Source of the DNA: Verrucomicrobiota bacterium
GTDB lineage: Bacteria; Verrucomicrobiota; Verrucomicrobiia; Opitutales; Opitutaceae
DNA length: 12,963 nucleotides
Assembly (NCBI GenBank): GCA_016721945.1
Contig: JADKHC010000013.1
Location: forward strand, 1-12,963
Direction of reading: 5' to 3'
The notes under the pieces are model-generated. The model ran no database searches. It saw only the letters and a program-made list of their open reading frames with translations, and was not told the origin of the DNA. The translations under genes were made by a program, and so were the position numbers. Positions 1 through 8,240 of the stretch are shown here, in pieces (within the stretch, counting starts at the first letter, position 1; each line of letters starts with the position of its first letter).

Positions 1-549
1 TGGTACCGCCAACGAACTGGCCGACTTGAAGCCCGCCGTGCTCGCCAATCCCCCACCCCGTATGCCGCCGCGCATCGCGAAGTCGCCAAACCGCGCTGAG
101 GCATGAAGAACTTCGGGACCGTGCGCCGCAAATGCTCTTCCGCCATGTTCGCGCTTCGGCGACTCGAAGCTCAACGAGGACATCGTCGTCCTGCTGAAAA
201 ATTACGAGAAGTTCGCCGTCTTTCTCGATAAACCCGCAAAAGCTCGCGCCTCGCCGGATTCCGACCTTCGGCCATCCTGCCGATGGCAACTTGCACGTGA
301 ACATCATGTATCACCGCGAGAACCGCGCAGAATACCCTCCGCGCTGAAAGCCGTGAACAGCTTCATGGCAGGCGGGGTCAACCCGGCGGAGCTTATATCT
401 CCGGGCGCAGGGAATACGGCATTGGCTCCGCGAAAACGCCGTTCCTCGCCGTACGGATATCGCCCGCGCAGATCAAAGCTCAGTGCTGCCGTGAAACAAC
501 CGTTAGATCCAAACGGTATATTAAATCCCGGTAAATGTTCACCCTTCAA
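1..549 (+). pseudogene. Decayed C-terminal half of a GlcD-type FAD-linked oxidase
   Basis: No single frame is open, but fragments in successive frames line up in order with the C-terminal domain of the FAD-linked oxidase family (glycolate oxidase subunit GlcD and D-lactate dehydrogenases). Frame 1 from 121 reads RRKCSSAMFAL. A shift of frame at about 160 gives DSKLNEDIVVLLKNYEKF. Frame 3 from 261 gives PTFGHPADGNLHVNIMYH, the family's metal/flavin-site GHxxDGN block. Frame 1 from about 385 gives a damaged ISGEHGIG block (read as ISGRREYGIG) followed by SAKTPFLA. Frame 2 from 488 gives LDPNGILNPGK, the usual C-terminal signature. At least four frame changes and small deletions are needed, so this is a pseudogene; the N-terminal FAD-binding half lies left of the window or is lost. 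An intact ancestor would oxidise a 2-hydroxy acid. The homology is seen directly; the exact substrate is unknown. Confidence 0.8.
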
Positions 550-621
550 AGTCTGGGAACACCTGCGCTTGAAGATCGAACTGCCAGGATCATAACAAGC
601 GCGCCCGGCCAAGCCTGTGTG

Positions 622-653
622 CGAACGCTGAACGTTTAACGCCCAACGCTGAA
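622..653. repeat. Short imperfect tandem AACGCTGAA-type repeat
   Basis: The motif aacgctgaa occurs twice, flanking a related aacgtttaacgccc stretch. This low-complexity repeat directly follows the GlcD pseudogene and resembles the other short period repeats in the intergenic DNA of this window. Confidence 0.45.
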
Positions 654-960
654 GGATTTCGCTGTACTTTGCCGAATCTTCCGCCACCGATAACGGCTCG
701 CTGCGCATCTGCGCCTGCGCTGTGGCTTCGTTTCAAACGCACCCCAGTTCGTGCAACTCCAGCGCAAGATCCGCTGACCGGGGAGCTTCAACATTTCCCG
801 GCGAATGGCGCTTCAGCATCCTCGAAACTTTGTTGGTCAGGCGATCATGCTGTGAGTTTATTTCAAGAAAAACCTGGCGCACCGGGATGCAAACTCCGCA
901 GTACCCGAATGTCTTCCTGATCCTTGGGCCGGGCCGTCCGATTCGACCGCCAAAACCGTC
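654..960. other. Gene-free stretch with unidentified coding debris
   Basis: No frame on either strand shows a convincing protein. A few plus-strand pieces around 730-920 have a coding look but change frame repeatedly, and I cannot assign them to a family. The stretch may be further remnants of whatever once followed the oxidase gene. Nothing else is visible. Confidence 0.4.
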
Positions 961-966
961 TTTAAC

Positions 967-993
967 CGCTAATGAACGCGAATAAACGCTAAT
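967..993. repeat. Period-10 tandem repeat, CGCTAATGAA type
   Basis: Three consecutive 10-base units are visible: cgctaatgaa (967-976), cgcgaataaa (977-986) and a partial cgctaat (987-993). A second copy of the same repeat type with the same 10-base period lies at 9726-9745, between rsmI and the tRNA. The pattern suggests a dispersed genomic repeat family rather than a regulatory site of one gene. Confidence 0.6.
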
Positions 994-1053
994 TCCGGAG
1001 GTAGTACCCGCAGTCCCGTGAACGTGGGTTCAGTGGCTCGCGATCCGAGGAGG

Positions 1054-1074
1054 GGCGGTTGCTCCGCAACCGCC
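1054..1074. repeat. Perfect 8-bp hairpin with GCTCCG centre
   Basis: The arms ggcggttg (1054-1061) and caaccgcc (1067-1074) are perfect inverted repeats around a ctccg loop. It lies downstream of the minus-strand cassette that ends at 1110 but has no T-run, so it does not look like a classical terminator. A related centre (GCTCCG) recurs in the hairpins near 2796 and 8255. Confidence 0.6.
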
Positions 1075-1109
1075 GTGCTGTGAAAATGCAAAACCGGACC
1101 CTCATTGAC

Positions 1110-1937
1110 CTATAATTCTATGTCAGGAGCTGGTGTATCTTCTGCTACATACGCTTCCTCGATAGACAAAACACTGTTTCCTTCAAAACGCTCAAATACG
1201 TCTCCCTCTACTCCCAGTCTGTATACAGGGAATCCACGTACTTTAACCCACGGAAATGTGACCCTCGCATAACGCACTTTTCAAACTCTACAGGGGTTAG
1301 GCTTACATCGACAGATCTAGCATCGTCTGTGAGGGTGACAATAAAATGATTTGTATTTAGTTCTTTTACTTTTCCTTCGAGTTCGCGCTCTTCACCGCGA
1401 ACATAAGTGCTCTTTAGGCCGCGAATATATGTTTGAGTCTGTTCATCGATCGTTACGACTTCGATTTTTCCATCACGTACGCCATATATCTCAACTTTTT
1501 CTACACCGCCAATGCCATTAATGCGATTTGCTATGCCGAGCACCTGGTTGTATATAGAGACATTAAATATAACCGGGGAGCTGTTTCACTCTCTCGGGTA
1601 GCAAGGCTGCGTTGCTATGCATAAAGCAAAGTCCAGAAATGAGTGACGAGACCACTCCTGCCATGGTCGCTTGGATTCATGGATCACTTAAGAACGCTAT
1701 GAGGCCATATTCATCCGAGTTTCTTTTGCGTTCGCCAATGCGTAGCGCAAGTTTCTCTCGTTCAGCCTTTGTCGCCATCGGACTGTCTGAAAGACGGCCT
1801 TCTGTGGCCAAATATGATTTATGTATGATTCTTTGTATCGAAATCAATGATTGTGCCAGATCGTAAATAGGCACGCCCTGGGTGTTTAGTGATTCTCCTA
1901 CAAAACGAATCGATAATAACTGTGTGGGTGTGTTCAT
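1110..1937 (-). pseudogene. Broken unknown protein of about 270 aa, third gene of toxin-like cassette
   Basis: I do not recognise the family. The reading frame starts with MNTPTQLLSIRFVGESL at 1937 and runs 86 codons to an in-frame TGA at 1677-1679. The same frame continues sensibly past that stop (IQATMAGVVSSLIS), so a Trp-to-stop change is plausible. It then shifts frame near the CCGGGG run at 1573-1578 into a frame reading NQVLGIANRINGIGGVEK, which is open to the TTTT run near 1277. A further shift there leads to a last frame with VRYARVTFPWVKVRGFPVYR that ends in a TAG at 1110-1112. Joined, these give about 270 residues, with acidic C-terminal residues and no membrane segment or signal peptide. 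It lies 58 bases downstream of the small immunity-like gene on the same strand, so cotranscription is likely. Two of the three lesions are at short homopolymers, so sequencing error cannot be excluded. Confidence 0.6.
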
Positions 1938-1995
1938 ATGAAAAATAAAACAGAGCCTGGACGTGCTCAGGTTTTATGGCTTAGGGGTGATGCAT

Positions 1996-2227
1996 TTATT
2001 CACTCTTCGGATAAAGCTGGACCAGAACTCCAGGACCAAAGACCTTCGAAGCATCCGTCTCCATCTGCTTGCGCAGGCTTGCGACGTAGAGGAGGGTCGT
2101 TGGAGATGTCGATGCGGTCGTCTCGATCGGTTGTTTTCTTAATCAATGCCTGAAGGTGAAGCTCCATGCAGGAGAGTCCTTCCAAGAGCACGCGCGTCTG
2201 TTGTTCGTTGAGGTCTGGTTTATACAT
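1996..2227 (-). pseudogene. Small helical Tsi2-like immunity/antitoxin candidate, frameshifted
   Basis: The gene starts with ATG at 2225-2227, overlapping the end of the upstream toxin-like gene by 8 bases. The first 40 or so residues (MYKPDLNEQQTRVLLEGL, then a Glu/Leu-rich helix) look all-helical. Near 2100 the frame appears to shift by one base. The original frame degenerates into RRKPAQADGDGCFEG, whereas the neighbouring frame gives a coherent helix (LLYVASLRKQMETDASKVF) followed by GPGVLVQLYPKSE and a TAA at 1996-1998. Repaired, the protein has about 76 residues, the size of Tsi2 (77 aa), the helical immunity protein of the Pseudomonas toxin Tse2. I see no clear sequence identity to Tsi2; the role is inferred from size, predicted helicity and gene order. 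The shift may be real or a sequencing error. Confidence 0.5.
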
Positions 2228-2627
2228 GGGCGAGGCTTTTTACTTTGATAAAGGCTTTCGCCTGTTTGGCGAGCTCGGCCACTTTGCCTTTGAATTCGTC
2301 GAGTGGCATATTTTGCAGCGGATGAATAACGTAGTGGTCACTGTGGTCATTTTTCATTCCGAGGCCAAAAGGGACGTTGATGGTGCGGGGGAGTTGCCAA
2401 ACCATATCCTCCGGATCGAAGAACTGCATCTTTTCCTTGATTCCATTTAGCGTGAAAAGAGATGCGCCGTGTAAACCTGCGCGAATCCAAACCATGCCGT
2501 TTTCCTGATACGTGTTAGTGAAAGCGATGTCGCGTGGGATTCGCACACGGTCGAGTTTAGGGGAGCTGGACGATCCTACTCGATAGAGTTCAGTCGGTAG
2601 CATGAACAATTGCATAGAGGTAATCAT
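2220..2627 (-). CDS. Tse2-like ADP-ribosyltransferase toxin candidate
   Basis: Intact 135-residue protein with no signal peptide or membrane segment. The order of short motifs matches what I recall of the Tse2 toxin family: LYRVG near the N-terminus (residues 14-18), GLHGASLF (51-58, aligned to Tse2 GGTSVF), VWQLP (76-80), IN.PFGL with a following ND..DHY.I.P (about 83-103) and MPLDEFKGKVAEL at 107-119. Tse2 is a cytoplasmic type VI secretion effector with an ADP-ribosyltransferase-like fold. Homologues also occur as free toxin modules next to small helical immunity proteins, which fits the overlapping 76-aa gene downstream. The Thr of the Tse2 TS pair is Ala here while the Ser is kept, which may weaken activity. 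No clear Shine-Dalgarno sequence precedes the first ATG; Met5 or Met9 could be the true start. No type VI secretion gene is visible nearby. Confidence 0.55.
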   Translation of the reverse strand: MITSMQLFMLPTELYRVGSSSSPKLDRVRIPRDIAFTNTYQENGMVWIRAGLHGASLFTLNGIKEKMQFFDPEDMVWQLPRTINVPFGLGMKNDHSDHYVIHPLQNMPLDEFKGKVAELAKQAKAFIKVKSLAHV

Positions 2628-2784
2628 GAGTTTTGTTGCGGTCGATGTTAACGGTTACTCGTCGAAGCTGGCCTCCACGGGAGTGGCGTTGGTTCTAGCT
2701 GGTAGTCCTTGAAATTCAAGGAGGTTCTCAACTGGGTGGGATTCGTTTCGGCCAGGGTCCGTTCGGGGGCACGGGGGCGCCCGG

Positions 2785-2810
2785 GGGGCGCGGGCGCTGC
2801 TCCGCGCCCC
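2785..2810. repeat. 9-bp GC hairpin with GCGCTGCT loop
   Basis: The arms ggggcgcgg (2785-2793) and ccgcgcccc (2802-2810) are perfectly complementary around an 8-base loop, inside a long G/C-only stretch (about 2765-2817). There is no T-run. The GCTCCG string at its centre is shared with the hairpin at 1054-1074. Confidence 0.6.
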
Positions 2811-2820
2811 GGGGGGGAGA

Positions 2821-2837
2821 ATTCCACTGCGTGGAAT
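2821..2837. repeat. 7-bp hairpin attccac/gtggaat
   Basis: The arms attccac (2821-2827) and gtggaat (2831-2837) form a perfect stem with a tgc loop. It begins about 10 bases after the GC hairpin at 2785-2810, so the two may be parts of one repetitive element. Confidence 0.5.
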
Positions 2838-3079
2838 GCGCCAGGCCTCTATGCTTGAGTCGTTCCAAAAAGCGGACCAGTGTTCCCGGATCTTGCAGGC
2901 ACTGCACCGTTTGGTGGGTGTGTGTTTTGGTTTTGCACTCAGCACTTTGGCCGATCCACATGCCTTCACCAATCTGTCACTGGATGCCTTATCATCACCC
3001 CACGCCAACGAACCATTTCGCCGCGCTAGCGGCCCTGCACCAAACAAAACACTAGGGCTAAAACGTACAATCCATCATT

Positions 3080-3989
3080 ATGAAGAAAACATTCCTATTT
3101 TTCGTCGCCGTTTGTGTCTCAACTGCGGCTCTTGGCTTCGCTCAAGAGGGTTTGGTCTCAGCGTCGGCGGGCGTGGCAAGTGGTTCGGTTGCGATCACGC
3201 CAAAGATGACGATCTCGAACGAAAAGCCAGATCCAAGCCTGCTCCTCAAGGAAGGAGATTTCGTTCAGCCAAGTTTCAGGGATTCCGATCCCGAGATACC
3301 CTTTCCGTCCCGGGCGCGACTCGATAAAATTTACGATGGGCAAGCCGCGGTCGGTGTAATGTTAGATGCCGAGGGCAACGCCACCGACTTCCTGGTCGTA
3401 AGGCATACCAAACAAGATTTTTCTCAGAGAGTGATGGACGTAATTCGCCACGAGAAATATTCGCCGAGAATAGTTAAAAAACACTCCGGTCCCGGGCCGG
3501 TTCTTCGTCGTAAGGACGTTCTCCCTTGGCTATGAAGGCCCGGTCGATATGAACAGGCCGATGGTTGTGGGTATGAATGCGATGGAACAGATGGACGCGA
3601 TGTCGAGCCGAGTCCGCGAGGGAGGGCGGCCACCTAAGCGCACTTATAAAGCGCATGAAGAGCGCGAGCTTGATGGCCATATCCCCGAGATTATTGCCGT
3701 CGACACCGGTGATTCCTGCAGAATACGAACTGCAACCCAACCAGGTGCTGAAAGTGATCGTCAGTTTTACGTGGACGAGAAAGGCAATGTGCGATTGCAA
3801 CGTGGATTCGATGCGCCAGCGCCCGTCGTCACTAGCGTGATTAAGACGGTGTCGAATTGGAAATTCGCGCCGCCGACGATCAAGAAAAAGCCAGCACTAG
3901 TCTTCACGAACCGCACGCTAACTTTGGAGTCCAAAATGCCACCAAGCGAGAGTGCTGAATCAATAGCTACCAGTAAAAACGGAAAGTGA
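3080..3989 (+). pseudogene. Secreted protein with two TonB-C-like domains, frameshifted
   Basis: The frame from ATG 3080 begins with a clear signal peptide (MKKTFLFFVAVCVSTAALG, likely cleavage after residue 21). It continues through a first TonB-C-like domain (VGVMLDAEGNATDFLVVRHT, then VMDVIRHEKYSPR) to an early stop at 3533-3535. An A6 run at 3476-3481 looks one base too long: in the next frame the protein continues as KNTPVPGRFFVVRTFSLGYE and passes into the frame that is open from 3549 to 3989. A short stretch near 3705-3765 makes sense only in a third frame (PVIPAEYELQPNQVLKVIV). The original frame then gives a second TonB-C-like domain (FYVDEKGNVRL, later SVIKTVSNWKFAPPTIKKKP). Repaired length is about 300 residues. 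TonB-C domains normally contact outer-membrane receptors; a stand-alone periplasmic pair with no N-terminal TonB helix or proline linker may have another role. It converges on the sensor gene. Confidence 0.65.
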
Positions 3990-4082
3990 GCTGGTTGACT
4001 GAACCGAAGTCGTATCCCTGCTGTTGAAGGTGGAGCCTGTTAATGGGGTTTGGCCGCGAGGTTGTTGTCGGTATGGAGTGTT

Positions 4083-7000
4083 TCAGGCTGCGGGGCGGTT
4101 TTTCCCAACCACGCGAAGCAGCGTTTCTTGAAATTCGGAAATCCGCACGGGTTTTGACACATAGTCGTCCATGCCGGCTTCTATACATTTTTCGCGATCA
4201 CCGATCATGGCATTCGCAGTCATCGCAATAATCGGGATAGGGTTCTTCTCGATCGTGCGCAGCCGTCGCGTGGTTTCGTAGCCATCCAACTCGGGCATCT
4301 GACAATCCATCAACACGACGTCGTAGGTGTCCTTGCGCAGTGCTTCGATCGCGAGCAGTCCGTTGCCAACCGTCGTCATCGAGAGCCCCATACGTTTCAG
4401 CGGCATCTCGAGCACCGTTGATTCACCGCGTTGTCCTCGGCCACCAGTATGCGGAGACCCTGCAGGGCTTTCAGATCGACGGAGCGCTCACGCTTGGTTG
4501 CGTCGGTTGGCGTTCCCGTGCCCGTGCCTGAGTTTGACGCCTGCTCCAGCTCGACGGTGAACCAGAATATGGAGCCATTGCCTTTTTCCCGCGGCCTTAT
4601 GCCGATTTTGCCACCCATCAATTCCACGATCTGGCGCGAAATGGCCAACCCAAGTCCGGTGCCTCCGAAGCGGCGTGGTCGACGAATCAGCCTGGAGGAA
4701 GGGCGTGAAAAGTTGTTTTTCAGCGCCAGCCGGGACGCCGATGCCGGTATCCTCGACTTCCACGCATAACGAAGGTCCTTTGGTGCCATCGGAAGGTTTC
4801 GGTTGGGCCAAAACGCGAACCCATACGCCTCCTTCTTGGGTGAATTTGACGGCGTTGCCCATGAGATTCAAGAGCACCTGGCGCAGTCGGCCGGATCGCC
4901 GCGTAAGACTTGGGGCACACCGTCGTCGATCTTGTGCGAAAGGGTGATTTCTTTCTCGGTGCGCGTGCGGAGAGCAGTTTCACGGAATCTTCAACCAACG
5001 CGTGGAGATCGAAATTGATCGCGTCGAGTTGCGGTTTCGGCTTCGAGTTTGGAGAAATCGAGGATGTCGTTGATGATCGTCAGCAAGGCCTCCGCGCTGT
5101 TGCGGATGAGCTCTGTGGATTCGCGCTGCTCCCGGTCGAGATGGGTTTCAGTCAGCAGATTGCTCATGCCGATGATGCCGTTCATCGGTGTCCTGATTTC
5201 GTGGGACATGTTCGCGAGAACTGGCTCTTGGCCTTGGCCGCATTCTGGGCCTCGGCAGCGGCGACCTGAAGTTCGGAGGTGCGGATCTGCACCAGCGACT
5301 CGAGTTCCTGGTTGCGTGCCTTGGCCCGCCTGAGCAACCAGCGGCTACCGACAAACAGCACCAGAGCCACCGCCGTCGCATAGACCAGATAGGCGTACCA
5401 CGTGCGATAAAACGGCGGGGCTATGCTGAAATCGACGAAAGCAGTCTCTCCGATCAGGCCCATGCTGTCGCAAAAACGCACCTCCATGCGATATTGTCCG
5501 TTGTTGAGCCCAGTGAGGCTGATCGCGGAATCGCGGCCCGGTGGCGACCACTCGGTGGAATTCCCCACGATCCTATATTGAAGGTTTATATTGCCTATGC
5601 GCAGGAAGTTTCCGGAGAAGAACAGGAAGTTCAGGTTATTGCTCGCGTAAGGTATGTTCTTGAGGTTATCGAGCTTCAGGTTGAGGGCTCCATAGATCTG
5701 GTTCTTGGTTCGGGAATCCGATACGGCGATCAGCTTGGGTTTGACCACGTCGGTGGTGGTGTAGGATTCTTTCGATTCGATCCTGGAGAGCGATCGGTGT
5801 GCTTTGATCCAGATTTCGTTTCCGCCGACATATTCAAGGAGCGGAAAGTTTTCGCGGACAATGTCGAGCTGGCCAAACTCCGCCTTGTAGCCCTGCGCAG
5901 TCTTGACCAGACGCAGGACGCCGCGGTCGTGGGGCATCCAGATGGCTCCGTCGGCAGTGTGGACCGGTCGCTGAGAGAGAGGCGGCGCCAAAGCAAACAA
6001 GGCGTCGAGCTCCGGCGACTGGACGAACTCCTCTGTTTTCTCGTCGAAATAGACACGATTTCCATCGCCGTTAGATATGACTACCGTGGAGCCTATATAA
6101 CCAATTCCCAACCAGAGCGGATTCTTCCATGGGATGGAATCGAACAGCTGAGAACGCAGTTTCCCGTCTTTCCACGAGATGCGTGCGACTCGATTTACGC
6201 CGAGTTCGGCCCACACCGAGGTCGGTGGCACCCGCACGCAAACCGCCGGGAACCCAAGCCCATCGACAATTTCACCGGCCTGCTCCCACTTCGTGCCGTT
6301 CCAGCGAAGAGCGGCCATCTTTTGCTCACCGATGACGGCGCAAACATCCTCGTTGAGTGGCATGATGCGGTTCGCATTAAAGCCGGTGAGAACGTGGGTG
6401 ATTTCGCCGGAGTCGGCGTGATGAAAAACTCCGAGCGCATTGCCCAGCAGCAGTCCGTGACTGGTGGATGCGATCGACCAGATGCCGTCGTTCAGGGAAA
6501 CCGGGGAGGGTGCAAACTGGGTTGGTTCAGCAGACTTATTCGGCACCGGATCGTACAGCGTGCCGTCCGAGAGAATGAATAATTTGCCGTTGTGGCGGCC
6601 GACGGTCGACCAGCCGAGGTTGAGGCCCAGGCGATGATCGAAGATGGTAATGGGCGAATCATAGATGATCTTTGTCACGCCATTGCCATCGGCGACCCAT
6701 AATATACCCGGGTCGCCTTTGCAGACCTCCGTGATGCCGCCGAAGATATTGCTGTCGAGCGCCAGCTTGATTTGGCCGCTTTGGTTGAGAATATACAACC
6801 CGTGGCCACGAACCAGGACAGCGATGTTGCCATTGGCCAAAGAAAGTATCTTTGGCACCGACGGACCGAGCAGCGGCAACAAGATGGAATCGATACCGGA
6901 CGACCACGGGGTAAAGGTGTTCCCGTCGAAAACGAGGAAACTGTAGCCAATATTTCGGCCGAGCACTTTGCCCTCGCCGAAAGGAATGACTGAGTCAAAA

Positions 7001-7674
7001 GCTACCTTCTCTCCGTTGTCCGAGATCGGTCGGAGTTCCTCTGAAACGGGATCAATTTCCACCATACCTGTCGTGGCTGAGCAAGCATAGGCCTTTTCGC
7101 CGATGACAAAGAGGCTGGCCTGTTCTAGCAGGCGGAAGAACTTCTGGTCGCCCGTTTTCTTTTCGCGGTAAACAATACCGGACCCATTGGCGAAAAAAGT
7201 CCCGGTTGAGGTGGTGACGATCGAGCTAAATTGGGCATTTGAAACCCATACCGGCGTGTTGGCCGGTTTGTACGAATGCTGCACGATATTCCCCTGCTCG
7301 TCGTAGTTCCATACCCCCCACGCGCCGCTTCCACCGAAATAGTTGGTACCGTCGGAATCCCGCTGGGCATATGAAAGATAGGAGCCGGAGTCCTTCTGGA
7401 TGCGCAACTCCGACCAGTTGCGATCATCGAAAACCTTGTAAGTCCCGTCCTGAATGAGCACGATGCGACCAAACTCGTCGGTGCTGAGACGAACGCCCGG
7501 AGAGACGTCTCCAATTTCCGCATACGGATAGCTCCGCATGATTGGCAACCCGATGATCGGCGAATCAGTACTGTCTGCCTGAACTTCGGAGAGCGCGAAA
7601 GCCAAGCCGATAACGAGGGCGACCAGCTTGAAATATGCGCAACAAGGGGTTCGTGTTTTCAGGGGGGTGTTCAA
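4083..7674 (-). pseudogene. Propeller-type hybrid histidine kinase/response regulator, transmitter half frameshifted
   Basis: The first 830 codons (7674 down to 5182) are open. They encode a signal peptide (residues about 1-34), a large periplasmic sensor with WxxxxxG-type propeller repeats (e.g. ILWVADGNGVTKI, GAIWMPHDRGVLRL), a Y_Y_Y-like domain (about 680-750), one membrane helix (about 760-776) and a coiled coil. A one-base loss near 5216 breaks the frame just before the H box. The next frames give NMSHEIRTPMNGIIGM (phospho-His codon 5201-5203), LLNLMGNAVKFTQEGG, DTGIGVP and RRFGGTGLGLAIS of the ATPase domain. A complete receiver domain follows (LVAEDNAVNQR, VVLMDCQMPELDGYE with the phospho-Asp, SKPV). 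Further shifts lie near 5036, 4968, 4887, 4675 and 4412. Repaired length is about 1190 residues. The start is a TTG at 7672-7674 with no ATG upstream in frame, so the exact N-terminus is uncertain. No DNA-binding output domain is present; partner genes are not visible. Confidence 0.85.
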
Positions 7675-7896
7675 TTTCCAATGCGTTCGTGTAACGTGTA
7701 CATCGTCATAATGAGGGCAGCACTTTAGGACATGCCAACGGATTATACTGGGCAGTTGACCCTACTGCGCGGTTTTGTCGAGCGGACCACGAAGATTTAC
7801 GCCGACAACGAGCCCGGCGAGATACCCGGCTTACCAAGGTCCGCAGCTAGAGCTTATAAAGTTAAACCACAGCCGCATTTCAGAAGACCATTTCAC

Positions 7897-7917
7897 GCAA
7901 AGGCGCGAAGGCGCAAA
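7897..7917. repeat. Period-8 tandem repeat GCAAAGGC
   Basis: The units gcaaaggc (7897-7904), gcgaaggc (7905-7912) and a partial gcaaa (7913-7917) repeat every 8 bases. Such CGCAAAGGCGCAAAGG-type strings are, as far as I recall, common dispersed intergenic repeats in several bacterial phyla. Confidence 0.6.
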
Positions 7918-8072
7918 CATGGATCAGGGGCAGAGAATTCTCAATGCGGAACACTGATTCCGATTATGAGAAGCCTAACGGCATTACATGCCTACACAGC
8001 AATGCTCCTCACCTTGCGGCTTATACCAAGTCGCATCCAAACGTATAAAAACGGTTGGCCTTTGGAGGGTTG

Positions 8073-8093
8073 GGACGGCCAGCCTGGCCGTCC
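8073..8093. repeat. Perfect 9-bp hairpin ggacggcca/tggccgtcc
   Basis: The arms 8073-8081 and 8085-8093 are perfectly complementary around a gcc loop. There is no following T-run on either strand, so a dispersed palindromic repeat is more likely than a terminator. Confidence 0.65.
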
Positions 8094-8148
8094 GGTTGGA
8101 TGTGTGCAGGTCTTCTCTCAAAAATAGCCCTTGGTGCCTAACTTAGCG

Positions 8149-8175
8149 CCATTCGGTCCTGAGCTCGTCGAATGG
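8149..8175. repeat. Inverted repeat ccattcg/cgaatgg
   Basis: The arms ccattcg (8149-8155) and cgaatgg (8169-8175) flank a 13-base loop containing gagctc. The pattern resembles dispersed CCATTCG-type palindromes found between genes in many genomes. Confidence 0.5.
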
Positions 8176-8240
8176 GCAAGCAGGCTCCTACAAATCGGCG
8201 AATGAACGGCGGGCATGGTGGTGGTTGTTTTTTTTGAAAT

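Larger units (their letters stand above)
2628..3079. other. Intergenic region between divergent genes, with GC-rich hairpins
   Basis: About 450 bases separate the divergently read toxin-like gene and the TonB-C-like gene. Frames on both strands are open by chance because of the GC-rich core, but none has a recognisable protein. It contains two hairpins (listed separately) and must hold the promoters for both flanking units. A TACAAT hexamer at 3066-3071 lies too close to the ATG at 3080 to be a confident -10 box. Confidence 0.5.

Noticed and set aside
304..708. Minus-strand 134-codon open frame
   Set aside because: It lies antisense to the oxidase pseudogene, whose motifs are clear on the plus strand, and shows no domain.
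669..985. Overlapping plus-strand frames with a coding look
   Set aside because: I could not link the pieces to any family, and they end in the period-10 repeat, so no gene is called.
2655..3047. Minus-strand 130-codon open frame
   Set aside because: It runs through the G/C-only hairpin region and is composed of Arg/Pro/Ala-rich low-complexity sequence with no recognisable motif. It is probably open by chance.
3066..3071. TACAAT as a -10 promoter box of the TonB-C-like gene
   Set aside because: It lies only nine bases before the ATG and has no convincing -35 partner.
5494..6582. Long 362-codon plus-strand open frame
   Set aside because: It is antisense to the sensor domain of the hybrid kinase, whose frame has recognisable propeller repeats and an 830-codon length. 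The plus-strand translation has no recognisable domain.
7732..8127. Plus-strand 131-codon open frame
   Set aside because: Much of it is built from the period-8 tandem repeat and the GGACGGCCA hairpin, with no domain and no ribosome binding site.
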